NCBI GenBank assembly: GCA_029721435.1 | Contig: CM056583.1 | Location: 53,795,620 to 53,859,619 of the forward strand | Source of the DNA: Gymnothorax reevesii | Lineage: Eukaryota > Chordata > Actinopteri > Anguilliformes > Muraenidae | Length of the DNA stretch: 64,000 bases | Reading direction: 5' to 3' | In this document: in pieces, positions 10,096 through 22,320 of the stretch | How the letters are laid out: each line of letters begins with the position of its first letter | How positions within the stretch are numbered: the stretch's first letter is position 1 | Notes under the pieces: model-generated | The model's input: only the letters and a program-made list of their open reading frames with translations | Databases searched by the model: none | Told to the model about the DNA's origin: nothing | Translations under genes and position numbers: made by a program

Positions 10096-12235
10096 GGTAG
10101 GGTTCATTTTAAACTGGCATCAATGAAAGACCCCAGAAGCCTCCTTTTGTGTTGTATATTGATGATTGGTCTGGTAGCATCACTATACGAAGCGTTGGGA
10201 TGAGACTGGTCTCCCACTATTGTGGATATGATGGGATTGGCCAGAGTCCCAAAAAGTCAAGCAAGTACAGAAAATAAGCCGTGACTCTATATCAAATTCA
10301 CCATTAATTTTCAGTGACCAGTGACAAAGTGTAAACCAATCAAGTGGGTTAATACAACAAGTAAACTTGATGCATGACCTCCAGTGAGGTCAGAAAATAT
10401 TAGAAAAACATATAAATATAATAAGCCAATCAATAAAAAATTGAAATGCTTTTCTTGAAGCCTGAGAGCTTCACCATTTTTTGAAATCAAGTATTGCATA
10501 TTATTATGATCCCGGAGTGTTTACCAGGCCATGTACATTAGGGAGGCAGCGATCTGCAACAGATATTGGTCAGTGAGCACCAATTGTGATAGAAATTATG
10601 AAACATACCTTTAAGACATGCTGTGTTGCCTAGATTCAAGAAAAAGACAACATCAACTCATTCTGGCCCGAGGCATGCAATTTGAAACCAACAGCATATT
10701 AATGCACTGAATTGAGGAAAGAATGGGGAAATCCATCTCATTCCAAAATTGTGGGCATTAAGGAGAATTGGTCCCCCATCTGCTGCTACGGCAGACTCTT
10801 CTGGGAAGCCTTTCCCACTAGATGTTAAAGCATCACTGGATATTTGTAACCATTTCATCCGCAAAAGCACTTAAGAGTTTGCATAGTGATGGCAGGAAAA
10901 CCACATATGCACCTCATTCTGAGCAGTGTAGTAATGCTGTGACAAGAAAAAGCCTTCTCCAAACAGCTCGAAGCATAAAATAATCTGGTATGTGATTGAT
11001 ACAACATAAAGATTTTCCTTCAGCAGAATTAAGAGGTCTAGCCTTAATGAAAAAAATGCCCTGACCAAATACTCTCCACGTACATTTGGCAATATACCGT
11101 AAAATGGGGTAAAAAGAGATACTTTTGAGATTTTTTTTTTTTGTTCATTCCTCCCAAAGCATCCTGGCCAAGTACGTGTCGAATCTGTTTATTGCTATCA
11201 ATCATAAAAGAACAATAGAATCATATCCAACTCACCTTGCAATTTTCAAGTACCTACCAAGGTATCATAAAAAAATGTATCATGACAGGGAGTGTTGAAA
11301 AAAAAATTGAATTTGCATTTGAAAACTTTCGAAGAAAATTGTCCCTTGTTACCCGGCCGTCCCTTATTACGGTACTGTACTTCTCTACCATAAAAAAGCA
11401 GTGCTGCTGATTGATCCTCATTATTCATAATGTTTGACCATGAACCGTCCAATATGTTGGGTGTGTGGCAAGCAATCAGAAAAGAAATAAAGGGAGCATG
11501 CATTCTATTTTACTGAAGAAATGTTTTCCAATACTGAAACTAATCCCAGCTGGTTACTGGTGGTTCCCTGTCATTATTTGTTTTCCAGTCATTGGGTGGT
11601 CAAGAAGTGAATTCAGAGCAAAGCCAGGGTTTGCAAATGTGGATGTTAAGTAAGTCAGGAGAATATTTTGTGGAATCTCTCTCCCCCGCTCTGGCAGCAA
11701 TAAGCTCAATTTTTTTTTCATTGGCAGTAATAAGCTTCCATAGAAAATGCTTCTCAAACATGATTTTTTATTTATTTTTTTTTTGCGGAGTTGGGTGGGG
11801 TGAGTGAAATGTTGGAAAAGTAGCCTAAACGAACCATCAGACTCGTTATAGCAGCGGGTGTGTTGAAGTGAGATTTTCTTTGAGAACAAGGTAGCTAACG
11901 TTAGTTGGTGTAGTAAAGTTAACGTTACGGAATAATAAAGAACAGCTATCTTTTTCTGTGATACTTCGCTATTAATATTGATTGTGGGAGCTTTTTTCTT
12001 TTTTAAACTTATACTCAGTAAACTTAGATGCGATCTCTTGTTTGAGTGTTTTAGGATTTGTGATTCTATTGACATTACCTCTCAATATAGTGTTGCTGCT
12101 CAGCTAATTTTGGATTGATGATTAAGGGAGAGGGAGGCTGGAGGACCAAATAGAAGATTGAAAACAACGTATTGGCCAAATAGCCTTCTGTGCTTAATTT
12201 TCCAATATGTTTGGCCTAAGTGGGGCCAAAAAATG
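10096..12235. other. No recognisable gene
   Basis: AT-rich. Short opposing open frames near 10,660-11,090 and 11,250-12,070 have biased, low-complexity composition and no family motif. Nothing here is supported as coding. Confidence 0.45.
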
Positions 12236-12603
12236 ATAAGATAAAAATACTAGGTAAGATGAATTTAAGTATTTTAAGTCTTAAAATAAGTATTTTAATC
12301 ACAATTTTTCTTGATAAAACAAAAAAAATAAAAAATCTATTGAGGTGATTTTTACTTGCCTGCCAATGGGGTCAGTACATTTTGCTGGTCAAGTCAAATA
12401 GTAACCTGTTTGAAGAAAAAAAACTTAAAAAAAGTTACTATTTGACTTGACAAGTGACATTTCCTTACCCCATTGGCAAGCTAGTAAAAATGACCTCAAA
12501 ACAAGAATTTGTTTTTGTCTTACTAAAGAAAATGTTAATAGAAATAAGCGTTTTAAGTCTTCAAATAAGTAAATTCATCTTACCTCGTATTTTTATCTTT
12601 TTT
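12236..12603. mobile_element. Long palindromic foldback MITE
   Basis: The left half (GATAAAAATACTAGGTAAGA, then TAAGTATTTTAAGTCTTAAA) is mirrored by the right half read on the minus strand (GATAAAAATACGAGGTAAGA, then an AAGACTTAAAA-type block). The arms extend almost to the centre, where CCAATGGGG and TCAAGTCAAATAGTAAC also recur in inverted orientation. Each arm is about 180 bp. No superfamily is assigned because the target duplication is not clear. Confidence 0.8.
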
Positions 12604-12827
12604 TTTGCAGTGTGGACTGTTTTTCTTGTCTGACAGACTGCAAAGAACACGTCATTGGAGAAACCGTACATTTGTGCTCAACCTCTATAGCTATTGGAGC
12701 ATCCCCATGCAGCACAGCAAACCATGGTCGAGATTATATACAAGAACAACTTGGAGGAGAGGGCACAGACAAACTGCTTCACATACTGTTCATGGATTTC
12801 TTTTTCATGAAGTATTTTCAGTACATA

Positions 12828-13659
12828 CAGTGCCGTGAAAAAGTATTTGCCCACTTCCTGATCTCTTACTTTTTTGCACATATTACACATTTAAATGTTT
12901 CAGATCATCAAACAAATTTTAAAATAAAACAAATAATCCGAGTACATACAAAATGAATTTTTGAAATGATGATTTCATTTATTTAGGGGAAAAAGCTATC
13001 AAAGCCTACCTGGCTCTATGTGAAAAAATAATTGCCCGCCCCCCCATGTGATTAAAGTGATTAATGTGATTAATCAAATTTATGAGTCCCATTTCATTAG
13101 CCACACCCAGGCCTGATTACTGCCAGAACTCTTGGATCAAGAAATCAAGCAGCAGGACAATGATCCAAAACACACAAGCAAGTCCACCTCTGAATGGCTT
13201 AAAAAAAAACAAATTGAAGGTTTTCGAGCGGCCAAAGCAAAGTCCGGACTTGAATCCGATTGTGATGCTGTGGCATGACCTTAAACGGGCCGTTCATGCT
13301 CAAAATCCCTCCAATGTGGCTAAAATTAAAACATTCTGCCAAGAAAAGTTGGCCACAATTCCTCCACAGCGATGTGAGAGACTCATTGCCAAACACTTGC
13401 TTGCAGTTGATGTCGCAGAGGGTGGCACAACCAGTTATTAGGTTTAAGGGACAATTACTTTTTCACACCAGCCCAGGTAGGTTTGGATAGCTTTTTGCCT
13501 TTATTAAATTAAATCATCATTTAAAAACCGCATTTTGTATTTACTCAAGTTGTCTTTGTCTGATATTAAAATTCATTTGCGGATCTGTTTATGTGACAAA
13601 TATGCAAAAAAAAAAAAAGAAATCAGGAAGGGGGAAAATCCTTTTTTAACACAGCACTG
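12828..13659 (+). mobile_element. Tc1-like DNA transposon, internally deleted, both ends present
   Basis: Begins CAGTGCCGTGAAAAAGTATT and ends AACACAGCACTG, inverted repeats with TA on each side (12,826-12,827 and 13,660-13,661). Same general family as the element at 45. At 832 bp it is about half the length of a full Tc1: the N-terminal part of the transposase has been lost and replaced by short AT-rich filler near 13,040-13,080. The C-terminal transposase part is annotated separately. Confidence 0.92.
13140..13441 (+). pseudogene. Tc1 transposase C-terminal domain fragment
   Basis: Begins around the second catalytic aspartate ('QQDNDPKHTSKSTSEWL', though this first stretch lies in a different frame from the continuation) and continues in the open frame as 'KQSPDLNPIVMLWHDLKRAV', ending '...VAEGGTTSY' and a stop at 13,441. 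In this family 'SPDLNPIE' supplies the third catalytic acid; here the glutamate is replaced by valine ('NPIVMLW'), so the site would be dead even without the deletion. The first catalytic aspartate and the DNA-binding domains are absent. Confidence 0.85.
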
Positions 13660-13661
13660 TA

Positions 13662-14942
13662 AGTGCAAAATAAAAAGACATACATAAAATGTATGTGCAT
13701 AACGAGATAAATTTGTTTTAATGTGTCTTGTTATCTCTGGATGTATAGTTTTTAATGAGCCCTTCCTTAAAATATACTGTACATGCAAGCCCAGAGAAAT
13801 TTATACCTTCTGCATGCAAAATGTTAATGAAAAGTTGTCTTGAACTAATCACTAAACACCAATACATAAGTGCAGATGTACATTAAAATGATGAACAGAT
13901 AAATTGTAATTATTTCCAGTGGATTTTCGAAGATTCTACACTGAACATTATGCTGCTTTTAATAATGCAGGGGCCAATTCTGCTGTCAGTTAATACTCAT
14001 TGATTGTCATCTGTCAGTCCTCCGTCCTTTCTGAAAGTCATGGAGTTTACATAAGTCATTATTGAATTCATAACGTAGATCCTCCATTTTCATGGGATTA
14101 CTAAAACCCCAAACAAATAAAGAAATGGTAGAAAATTAGACTGAAACGTTCCATCCCCTCTCTCTGCATAATAAATATTAGGATGGGATTAATCAAGCAT
14201 TGTAGTCCAAAGCAAAAACAAACCAAGAATTCAAAGCAATCGACAACAGGAACACGCTCTTTAAAATGACTAAAACATGTTTTAGTAATTTTAATTATTT
14301 CAGTAACTCGAAGGCACTTAAACCATGACGCTATTTATTGACTAGTAATTACCGTGCATTGTGGAAACGAGATTTTACGAGATTTCAGTCGCACAGCCTA
14401 CTTGAACTACTCCGGATCTAGCTTCACCCGCGGAGGAGTGCGGAGATTTCCGTGTGTAGTGGGGCTTCACCTCGAGCCTGTATCACATGGGCAGATTCCC
14501 CGTATTTATAAGGAAGTATATGATAAAGCCATCCTACATCAGATGTCACTACTAATATTGTCTTCTGCCAGCAGTGTAACTCTACTGAAGGTCACTCACA
14601 AATTTTTTCCTCATCCGGCTATTTCTTGCTTTTCGTTTTTTTCACGCCCACTTTCCATGATTCAATGGCTCTTTACAGGAAGGTAGAAGAGTGGATGTGA
14701 GGTAATAGGAAGGGTTGAGAAAAGTAGGCAATTGGGATTGGGAAGGAATACAGATTTTTACCCTCTCATCTGCTGATATAAGAAACAAAAACACTTCCAA
14801 TGACACATTAAAAAATACCACTTATGGTAGCCAATATTTTCAGCATCACTGATAAAAATAAGAACTGGCTATTTTAGTGAGCTACACAAATACATACACA
14901 CACCCCCGCATACACAGTCACCTACACGTAAACACTTGGCGC

Positions 14943-14944
<2 letters not shown>
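13662..14944. other. No recognisable gene
   Basis: The open frame 14,354-14,686 (110 codons) has no recognisable domain and no supporting signals. The rest is AT-rich. Confidence 0.4.

Positions 14945-14999
<55 letters not shown>
14945..14999. repeat. CA microsatellite
   Basis: About 27 uninterrupted CA units. Seen directly. Confidence 0.98.
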
Positions 15000-15001
<2 letters not shown>

Positions 15002-17675
15002 CTCTCTCCCACCCTTTTCTTTTTTTGTGTTAGAAAGTTAAAGTTAAAAACTTCATTCTGAAACAATATTTTTACATTTATAATGCAACTCATTCATATA
15101 TTTTTTATCCATATGTAATATTCATCATCAATAATTTTGGAGTCTATGTAAAATACCGTCCATTCTTGGCTAATTAATTCATTTTGTGTACGTGTAAAAT
15201 ATCGTCCATTCTAGGCTGATTACTTCATTTCCATGTTGCCTTTAGGATCTGGTCATATTGTCTGGTTACTCCATCCCTCTTCTCAGTGGTTACTGGCACA
15301 CAGTCGGGGAGCAGTTGCATCATTCAACAGCACATCATGCTTAGCCTGATCCCCAGCTAACCATCATCTCACCTCAGCTGTAAAAATTCTATGAGGCATG
15401 GACAATTATACAGTACATTTTACTCTTGGGCTTGTCTTAGATATTTAATTTAAAAAACTATGTTTATTTATGGACATACCGGGGATAGAATTGAAAAAAA
15501 AACCCCACAAAAATCATTAAATGGATGCAAAAAATGTCACTTTGAGCCCTTCTTTTAGCATCCATTGTTTTTTATTGAATAACATAGGAAGGCTATATTT
15601 TGCATCTTCACTTTTTGAGTTACAAACTTATGTAAATATTTATACAACACAGATTGGTGGATCTTCCTCAGGAAAAAAAAAAGAAAAAACAACCGCAAGG
15701 TAAAAAAATACCAATTTTTTTATCCATTGCTGTGCCTTTTGCTCACAGAAGTGAGTGTTTGCAGTAGATCACAAAATTAGCATGTTTATTGTCTTCATTT
15801 GTGCTTCCACTCACATTTGCACATCAAGTACAGAGTCCTCCTCCTCCTAAATATTTATGTTGAATTTGTCACTCTAATCATAAAAGGGAAAGGAGCACTT
15901 CAAAATTCCATCATCTTGCTTGGCTGCTCCGTCCTGATATTGGAATATATTCTTCAGCAGAAGCAATCATGGCACTTAAGGTGAATTTCCAAACATTCAC
16001 TCCCTTCCTCGATCCTCAAGTGGATGCTTGAAGTGTTTTTTGTCACAGAACCCCTGGTTTGCCGGCCAGAGAAAAAAATGTTGTGGAGAAATCGAGGAGT
16101 TAAAGTTTAGCTTACCCTGTCTCTCAAAATTTTTCAGTTCAAATTGTTTCAATCATAAAAAAAGGCTTTAAAATGTTTAAATCACGGTATTAATTGGATC
16201 CAGCAGTTGCGTTACATGAGCACCACTTTTTTCTTGAACATGCAGTATTTACTACTGTAGAATCTGGAGACGGTCCTGCGTATGGCGGATAAGCTCAGTC
16301 CAGAGCCAGGCAAAATAGCGATGAAACTTTTGTGGACTTCCCCCCAGGATGCTTGCTCAGGCCTCAATCTTAAATCCAGTTATATTAATCTGTTTAAAAT
16401 AATCCAAACCTCTGGGAACTTCATAATATTCTAATATGTTCAATATCCTGATAAGAAATCACTTCTGTACCTATAACCCCATTTACCTATATATTAATTA
16501 ATCTTCAGACTTTTTCATGACAATTACATCATATTAGTACATATCCATATCATGTTTGGTCTTGTTATTCTCAGGGGAATCCTAGGAGTTTAATGGTGTA
16601 TGTTTCATTGTTATTCCTTTAAACTTGCGTGGTCTCAGTGACTCCTAATCCTTTTATTTTTTTCTAGCCATGTTACAAGTGGTACTTAGGGGGCTATTCC
16701 TTACCATTCCACACTAGCTAGCTGATGTTTGTAGGTAGTGATGGGTTTTAAGTTGGATTGCAAATTACGGTCTACCCCCAAAGGGTTTTTGTAGTACCGG
16801 TCCTGGGGATTCGGCCTTAAGGGCACCCTTGGGCTTATAAGCTGGTGCCTGGCTGATCCCCTTAAGGGGCCCTGTGGTGTGCATAAATCTGGGTTCATGT
16901 GATATGTTTATGCTCAGAGGCTACTATGTTTATACCAAGATGCTGCTATCATGGTGATATCTTCCAGGACTATCACCAAACTAAGATCCGGCGACTGCGC
17001 TATTACCCAGGGGCGTCGGTTGCGTACCTGGTATTCACGAAAGAGTCTGGCGGCGGAGCTGCCCCAAGATTCTTGCATGCTGTCCCTAAATTATAAATTC
17101 TAATTTGGAGTCAGATATTAAACGAGGGTATAACTAAATTTGGTATTCTAAATGGACTATGGAGTGAGATTAATTGTAACCTTTGTGCTTTTGTACCCTG
17201 TTCTTTGAACGGAGAAAATAGATCCACTTTACTGTGATTCACACCAGCCAGGAGGTCGCGCGAGTTAACGCCAGCTAACAGAACAGGAGGAGCCTTCAAC
17301 CGCTGCAATCTCCGTCTTTGGGATTGTTTTGTGGGTTTTACACTACTATACTTTTACCAAGATAACCGTTATAATAACAAATAATAATGGTGAAAACAGG
17401 GCAGGAGTGACAGATAATCACACAGGAATAAAGTGAAACAAGAGGCTCCTCAGAGCCTGTACTCGGGCCGGGTCTAGGCCTGACCAATCGCGAAACCGGG
17501 CACGAGCATGAACGAGACAATCGCGACCCCAAAAAAGAAGAAAGGAGCCAAAACTTACACTCATGGCCTACCGGCTCGAGTAATTAGAAAACACTGTTCT
17601 CCTGAACTGAGAGGTAAAGCTTAATTCTTTAATTAAACATTGGTCTTATAAGCTATGTGAAATAGGAAAAGTTTT
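15000..17675. other. Unclassified; moderately GC-rich block at 16.7-17.6 kb
   Basis: 15.0-16.7 kb is AT-rich with no recognised family. 16,740-17,600 is richer in GC and lies directly before a LINE remnant. It could be a retroelement leader or an LTR remnant, but I found neither paired ends nor a primer-binding site. Confidence 0.35.
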
Positions 17676-18835
17676 GTGGTTGCTTTCAAACTGAGGTCAA
17701 ATTGTTCCTGTAAAAGTCTGGGGATTTGGCAAGTCAGTGCAAGAATGGAATTACCCAAGTCGGGCCAGCTTAACGTATGGGCGCAGAGCTCTAATTTGCA
17801 AGTTCTAGTGATTACTGAGACCTTTTTTGTGGATTCATCAATATGCATGCCCCAATTAAGAAACTATGGATAAAAATTGCCAGGCCCAAGATTTGGCTGT
17901 GCTGCTACAACAAAAAAAATACTGCTTTGTGCAAAGCACGCCAATCCAGGTCAGCCACCGACCACCTTTTCTTTTACCAGATCCAGAAAATACCCACATA
18001 ACTTATGCAACAGGCCAAAGCTGGCTACTTTGTATGTAACACCCTTGTATGGTGTTAGGATTTTTGTTACTCAGCCAGTGTTCATGGGTCTGGGACCCGC
18101 CAGAGTTTTGGGTTTTCAAAATTGTTTGATTGTGTGTTGTTTTATGTTAAAATGCTCAACAGATGTTTACTTCATCCCAATTACAAGTCGTATGAACAGC
18201 AAACATGGTTTGATGAAAACTGAAAACGGGTCCCACAGACCCAAACACCATACAAGGGTTAAGGTGCAAACTATACTATGTGCAGCAGAGCCCAACATAT
18301 TTTGGAAAGCAACGAGAAAACTCCAGAACAAGCCCTTGACTTGGCCCTTGTTATTTAAAGTGGATGATATGGCAGTTACAGATAAGAACTCTGGCTGATA
18401 TCTTCAATCAATACTTTAAGACTGGTTTTGTTTTCCAGTCTTTCAACTTTTGCCTGTATTTCAAACAGTCACCCCCCAAAGCCAATACTTTGCCCATGAG
18501 CAGCCCCTCGTCCTGTTTTCCCATCAAGCCTTCGTGCTCCCTTTCAGTCTTCCCCCTTCATCCTCTCTTAGGAAATGAGGTTTTGTGGGAATTGATCTCT
18601 TCAGTGCTGAATAAAAGGGCAAAGTCTGATGAACTGCATACCTTATCAAGATCAGTTCCCATCAATGCTGCCGCTTTAATGGATCTCTTTAACCTCTCCT
18701 TCTATACAGCTGAAATAGCAACTGATTGAAAAGAAGTGATTGTGCTTCCTCTGTTCAAGGTCGCTGATGAGGCTGACCCAAACAATTATTGGCCTATTCG
18801 AATCATGCCGTGTGTCCAAGCTTATGAAAAACTAC
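17676..18835 (+). pseudogene. CR1/L2-like LINE ORF2 remnant (endonuclease to reverse transcriptase)
   Basis: Degenerate LINE ORF2 spanning two frames. The N-terminal part resembles an AP-endonuclease domain ('LNVWAQSSNLQVLVITETFF'). The middle has 'FWKATRKLQN', like the linker of CR1/L2 elements. After a frameshift near 18,390 it continues 'ADIFNQYF', 'KSDELHTL', 'LMDLFNLSFYTAEIATD', then a TGA in place of the family's tryptophan, then 'KEVIVLPLFK' and 'ADPNNYWPI', which is the start of the reverse-transcriptase fingers. The catalytic FADD region is missing: the sequence is interrupted by a Tc1-like remnant at about 18,830. Highly decayed and therefore old. Confidence 0.72.
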
Positions 18836-20990
18836 AGAGGGCTCCTAAATTAACGGCCACCTCTTCATGGCAATGCATAAACAATATAAAATGATTGGTC
18901 ATTCTTAGAACGAGGTCTGGCCAAAATCTGAATTTAAAAAGGTGAAAAGATATATTATCCAAAGAACGGAACCAAAAAAAATTTTGAAAAAATTGAAAAA
19001 AAAATGTCTTGTTGTGACGTCATTTTCAGGTATTTTTCACATACTTGTTAGAGATGTCATCGCAACCTCTAATCTGTAGAACTGCATTTCGTTGACAAGA
19101 ATGGAATTAGTTTCAAGTCTTTAGCTTAATTAGAAACAAAGTTTTGGAATGTGTTTTTGACGTTTTGTGAGCCCTTTACCATTGACTTAGAAACTTAAGT
19201 ATAGGTCTGTGGCGAATAACCTATGCTAACAAGTCTCCAAGTTTTGCCAATATTGGTGCTGAAGACATGGCAAAAGACTGCCTAACTAACAAACTGACAG
19301 ACAAACGCAACCAAAAGATATAAATTTATAAACAATATAATTATAGGGAAACAAAATACACCAACATGTGATTTGCTTTTCTTCATTAATGTTTTGATGG
19401 AAACAACCAAAATGATCTGAGAGGTACGATTCAGGAACCACACGCAAGAGATAGAAATCCAAAAAATGTATGCCTTTAATGAGGTCTGAGTCAAAGCCAA
19501 AAAAAAAAAAAAAAACCACACACCACACAAGAATTGCCAAGCCACAATATAAAATCCAAAAACAGTGTTGACTAAACAGACAGGGGTCAGAACCAGGAAG
19601 AAAGATGAGCAAAGGTACATAAACGATAGGTAGAAAGTCGTAGTTAATGAACAAATCCAAGGCTCATACACAGGGCATACAAACACAGAAATCGTGGTCA
19701 TACAAAAAGTGGGTCCAAAATCCTAAAAGACAAAACAGTACAAGAAGGGCAATGGCAAAAATCGTAGTCCGACAAACCAGTAGAAGAAAAACAATACTCA
19801 ATGGCATACACGGCGCTCAGCACAAAGAAATATTGATCAACGTTCTGGCAAGAGCTGGTTGTGAAATGACTGCTTAAATATACGTAGGGGAAGTCACATG
19901 CTATGATAGGGAACAGATGAGCTGGATCAGACTAATTAACAAAGGAATGAACAAGAGGAAGTTCCTAACCACATGAAATTGGCGAAAGCCAAAACGGGGA
20001 CAGGGATTACACAAACAGCCTTTGACAAACCAACGGCTCCGGTTAGGGAGTTCTAGAGAGCACAGAAACAGAGGTAGAACAGTGATTATCAAGGTGCAGA
20101 GAATCTGTTGAAGCACAGCAAAGTAAATTGAGTGACGGCAAGGGGCGGAGACTAGAGCAGAGCGAGTGCTGAGAGCTCGTTAGTATTGCTAGAGAAGATA
20201 GAACAGTAAGGTGAAGGAAGCAAATGGGATTGGAAGCAGTAATTGAAATCCCAGAAACCATGAAATCACCTGAAAGTGTGGGCACGTAATACTGGGGCAG
20301 CGAGCAATGACATAACATGAAACCAGACAAGGGGGACAAAGTGCAATGCAAGAAACAAAACAAAAAACCGGAAAATAACTGCAGGAATGGAATATGGCAA
20401 ATATACAGACAAAGCAAAAACAAGACATGGCATGAAATCAGAATCGCAATCAAAGCATGGTCAGACAAAACAGAATCATTATCAAAACATGGGCAAACAA
20501 GGCAGAATCATAAGCAAGACATGGTCAGACAAAGCTGGATCATAACATCATCATTATTTCATGAAAAATAAATGTCAACAAAATCAAGGTTTCATAATAA
20601 ATGGCACCCCTTATTTAGCACTTAGCGCAACCACTTCTGGCAAGGATAACAGCATCGAGTCTCGTAATTTTTGACAAGGGGAAGGCACACATTTGGGGGT
20701 ATTTTGGACCATTCCTCTAAGCAGATCCTTTACATTCTTGGGATTGGATGCAACTTGAGAGATGAGGGGTTTTGTTTTTTTTTTGTTGGATTTATGCAAG
20801 CTGTTGAGCACATGCAAAAGAACAAGTCAAGCATAACCGTACACATCAAAAACAACTCAAGGTTGGTTTTCACTGAAGTGCCCGGTGGGTCCATGTGGCG
20901 CACGTCGGGATTACAATACAACATGCTTTTCTTTATTTCTACTCGAATCTCACTGGAAAAACAATAAAATTCTTCAATTTGCAGCAAAAA
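18828..20990 (-). mobile_element. Tc1-like remnant split by a solo LTR and another insert
   Basis: Three blocks match, in order, the better-preserved Tc1-like element at 58.6-59.1 kb: about 18,830-18,890 ('GGGCTCCTAAATTAACGG', 'GGCAATGCATAAACAATA'), 19,318-19,417 ('ACACCAACATGTG', 'GAAACAACCAAAATGATC') and 20,548-20,770 ('GGCAAGGATAACAGCAT', 'GGGGGTATTTTGGACCATTC'). Between blocks two and three lies a complete solo LTR (19,418-20,547). Between blocks one and two lies about 430 bp of unidentified sequence. The third block corresponds to the transposase C-terminal region on the minus strand, too decayed to read. The right boundary is uncertain. Confidence 0.75.
19418..20547 (-). mobile_element. 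Solo LTR, family 'A', copy 1
   Basis: One of four copies of the same 1.12-1.16 kb sequence (others at 23,570, 25,965 and 60,838). On the minus strand it starts TGTTATGATCC and ends ...TACCTCTCA. The flanking 5 bp are TGATC (19,413-19,417) and TCATC (20,548-20,552), a target duplication with one mismatch. An LTR layout is visible on the minus strand: a TATTTAAG box (about 19,872-19,880) roughly two-fifths of the way in, and ATTAAA near the 3' end (about 19,475). It is inserted in a Tc1-like remnant. No internal retroelement sequence is present, so it is a solo LTR. Confidence 0.85.
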
Positions 20991-21309
20991 CAGTAGTATC
21001 CTCCAATTTTTCACTGCCTTCTGCAATTCCTGACATCGAGCAGTAAGCTATATCTTCCCAGCTACATGCATTTCTCCTCAAATTTTTTTTGAATACTACT
21101 TTTGTACAACGTAAGGATGTTAATATAGACTTTTTTCCACAGCCTACTGTGGACAGACAAGTGGGCTACTTGTCTGTAGACATATTTCCGTATTATTATC
21201 CTCTTCCACTCAGGAGTTGCCATCAGAGGTATTATGACAACGCTCTCACCTCGCCTTGAAGCCATTACATCTCCAAACCTGTTCCCATTTACGTTTCCTA
21301 ATTACCAAC
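20991..21309. other. No recognisable gene
   Basis: AT-rich link between the Tc1 remnant and the PIF-type element. Nothing was recognised. Confidence 0.4.
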
Positions 21310-21312
21310 TTA

Positions 21313-21974
21313 TGGCCCGGTCCCACTGCACTTACGGATGCAAAGAGGATGTAAAACGTAAAAAAATCTTGCCATCCGTTGGAAAACACTATGCATCCGT
21401 TGTGTACTCATTGCTTACATACGCTCTATCCATCGAGCATCCGTCCACTGTGATTTCATCCACGCAAAAAAGTTTTGAGCTGCACAAAACTTTTAGAACG
21501 GATGAACTTTCTGCCGTGTACGATGTAAATCCGCAACATATACCAGCAACAAACGTTCTATGTCCGTTATCATCCGTTAAACCTCTGCTGTATCCTCTCT
21601 GCATCCTCTGGGCATCCTCGCAACTCACATCCGCTGCAGCTGAAAACGGAAAGAGGGAGGAAAGATAAGATACATGGAACGTCTATACAGCGTTAGTAGC
21701 ACGGAAATAGAAAGGATGTAAGCGTATGCACCTCGTATATAAAGTATTCACTTCCATCCGCTTTCATCCGCTAGGCTTCCTATGAACATGCGTTTAACAT
21801 CCCCGCTACATACTACCCACGTCCGTTCTTTTCCGTTCTGTTTTTGCAAATTTTCGCTAATTTTGTCCATTTCTGGAGCGGATGAAAACGGATGGAGCTA
21901 CCTCCGAAATTTTGCTCGTCCGCTGTGTTCTTTTTGCATACGTTTTGTGTCCATCGGCCAGTGGGACTGGGCCT
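21313..21974. mobile_element. PIF/Harbinger-type MITE rich in ATCCG motifs
   Basis: Termini TGGCCCGGTCCCACTG and, from the right, AGGCCCAGTCCCACTG are inverted repeats with two mismatches. The trinucleotide TTA is found on both sides (21,310-21,312 and 21,975-21,977), the target preferred by PIF/Harbinger elements. The 662-bp interior contains many copies of ATCCG or its complement CGGAT, scattered on both strands. The open frame from 21,234 to 21,668 mostly reflects this repeated motif and is not supported as a gene. Confidence 0.7.
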
Positions 21975-22090
21975 TTAGCATTAATTTTTTCAGTTGCGCG
22001 GAACAATCTGTATCTTTTTCCCTGCAGCTTCCAATATTGTTAATTGCAATGATTATTAACGATTTTTCTATCTTCATTAATGGTAGACTT

Positions 22091-22320
22091 GGGGTGGCGT
22101 GGTGGCATAGTGGTTAGCACTGATGCTTCACAGCTAGAAGGTCGTGGATTTGATTCTGGCCTGGGGCCTTTCTGTGTGGAGTTTTAATGTTCTTCCCGTG
22201 TTTGCTTGGGTTTTCTCTGGGTACTTCGGTTTCCTCCCACAGTCCAAAGACATGCATGTTAGGTTAATTGGAGACACTAAATTGCCCATAGGAATGAGTG
22301 TGAGAGCAAATGGTGAAAAG
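22091..22320 (+). mobile_element. V-SINE with tRNA-derived head, 3'-truncated
   Basis: Starts with a tRNA-like head: GGTGGCATAGTGGTTAGCAC contains a box-A-like element. A degenerate box B (GGATTTGATTC) follows about 35 bp later. It is followed by the conserved V-domain (TGTGTGGAGTTTTAATGTTC, then CAGTCCAAAGACATGCATG and AATTGGAGACACTAAATTGC), which matches the copy at 5.3 kb. The last part and the GAAT tail are missing. The RNA polymerase III promoter is probably inactive because box B has changed. Confidence 0.88.

Noticed and set aside
11554..12075. 173-codon minus-strand frame, the longest outside transposons
   Set aside because: Composition is Lys/Leu/Ser-rich and low in complexity, with no recognisable domain; AT-rich runs explain the lack of stops.
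14869..15093. Minus-strand frame of 74 codons with a long Cys-Val run
   Set aside because: Translation of the second CA microsatellite.
17110..17340. Possible retroviral leader or LTR before the LINE remnant
   Set aside because: No paired ends, primer-binding site or polypurine tract could be found.
19282..19701. Overlapping hydrophobic minus-strand frames (139 and 124 codons)
   Set aside because: They cross the solo LTR boundary and an A-run. The same hydrophobic pattern appears in the LTR copies at 26.8 and 60.8 kb, so it is LTR sequence, not a membrane protein.
21234..21668. 144-codon plus-strand frame
   Set aside because: It starts outside and runs into the PIF-type MITE; codons reflect the ATCCG motif. 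No domain.
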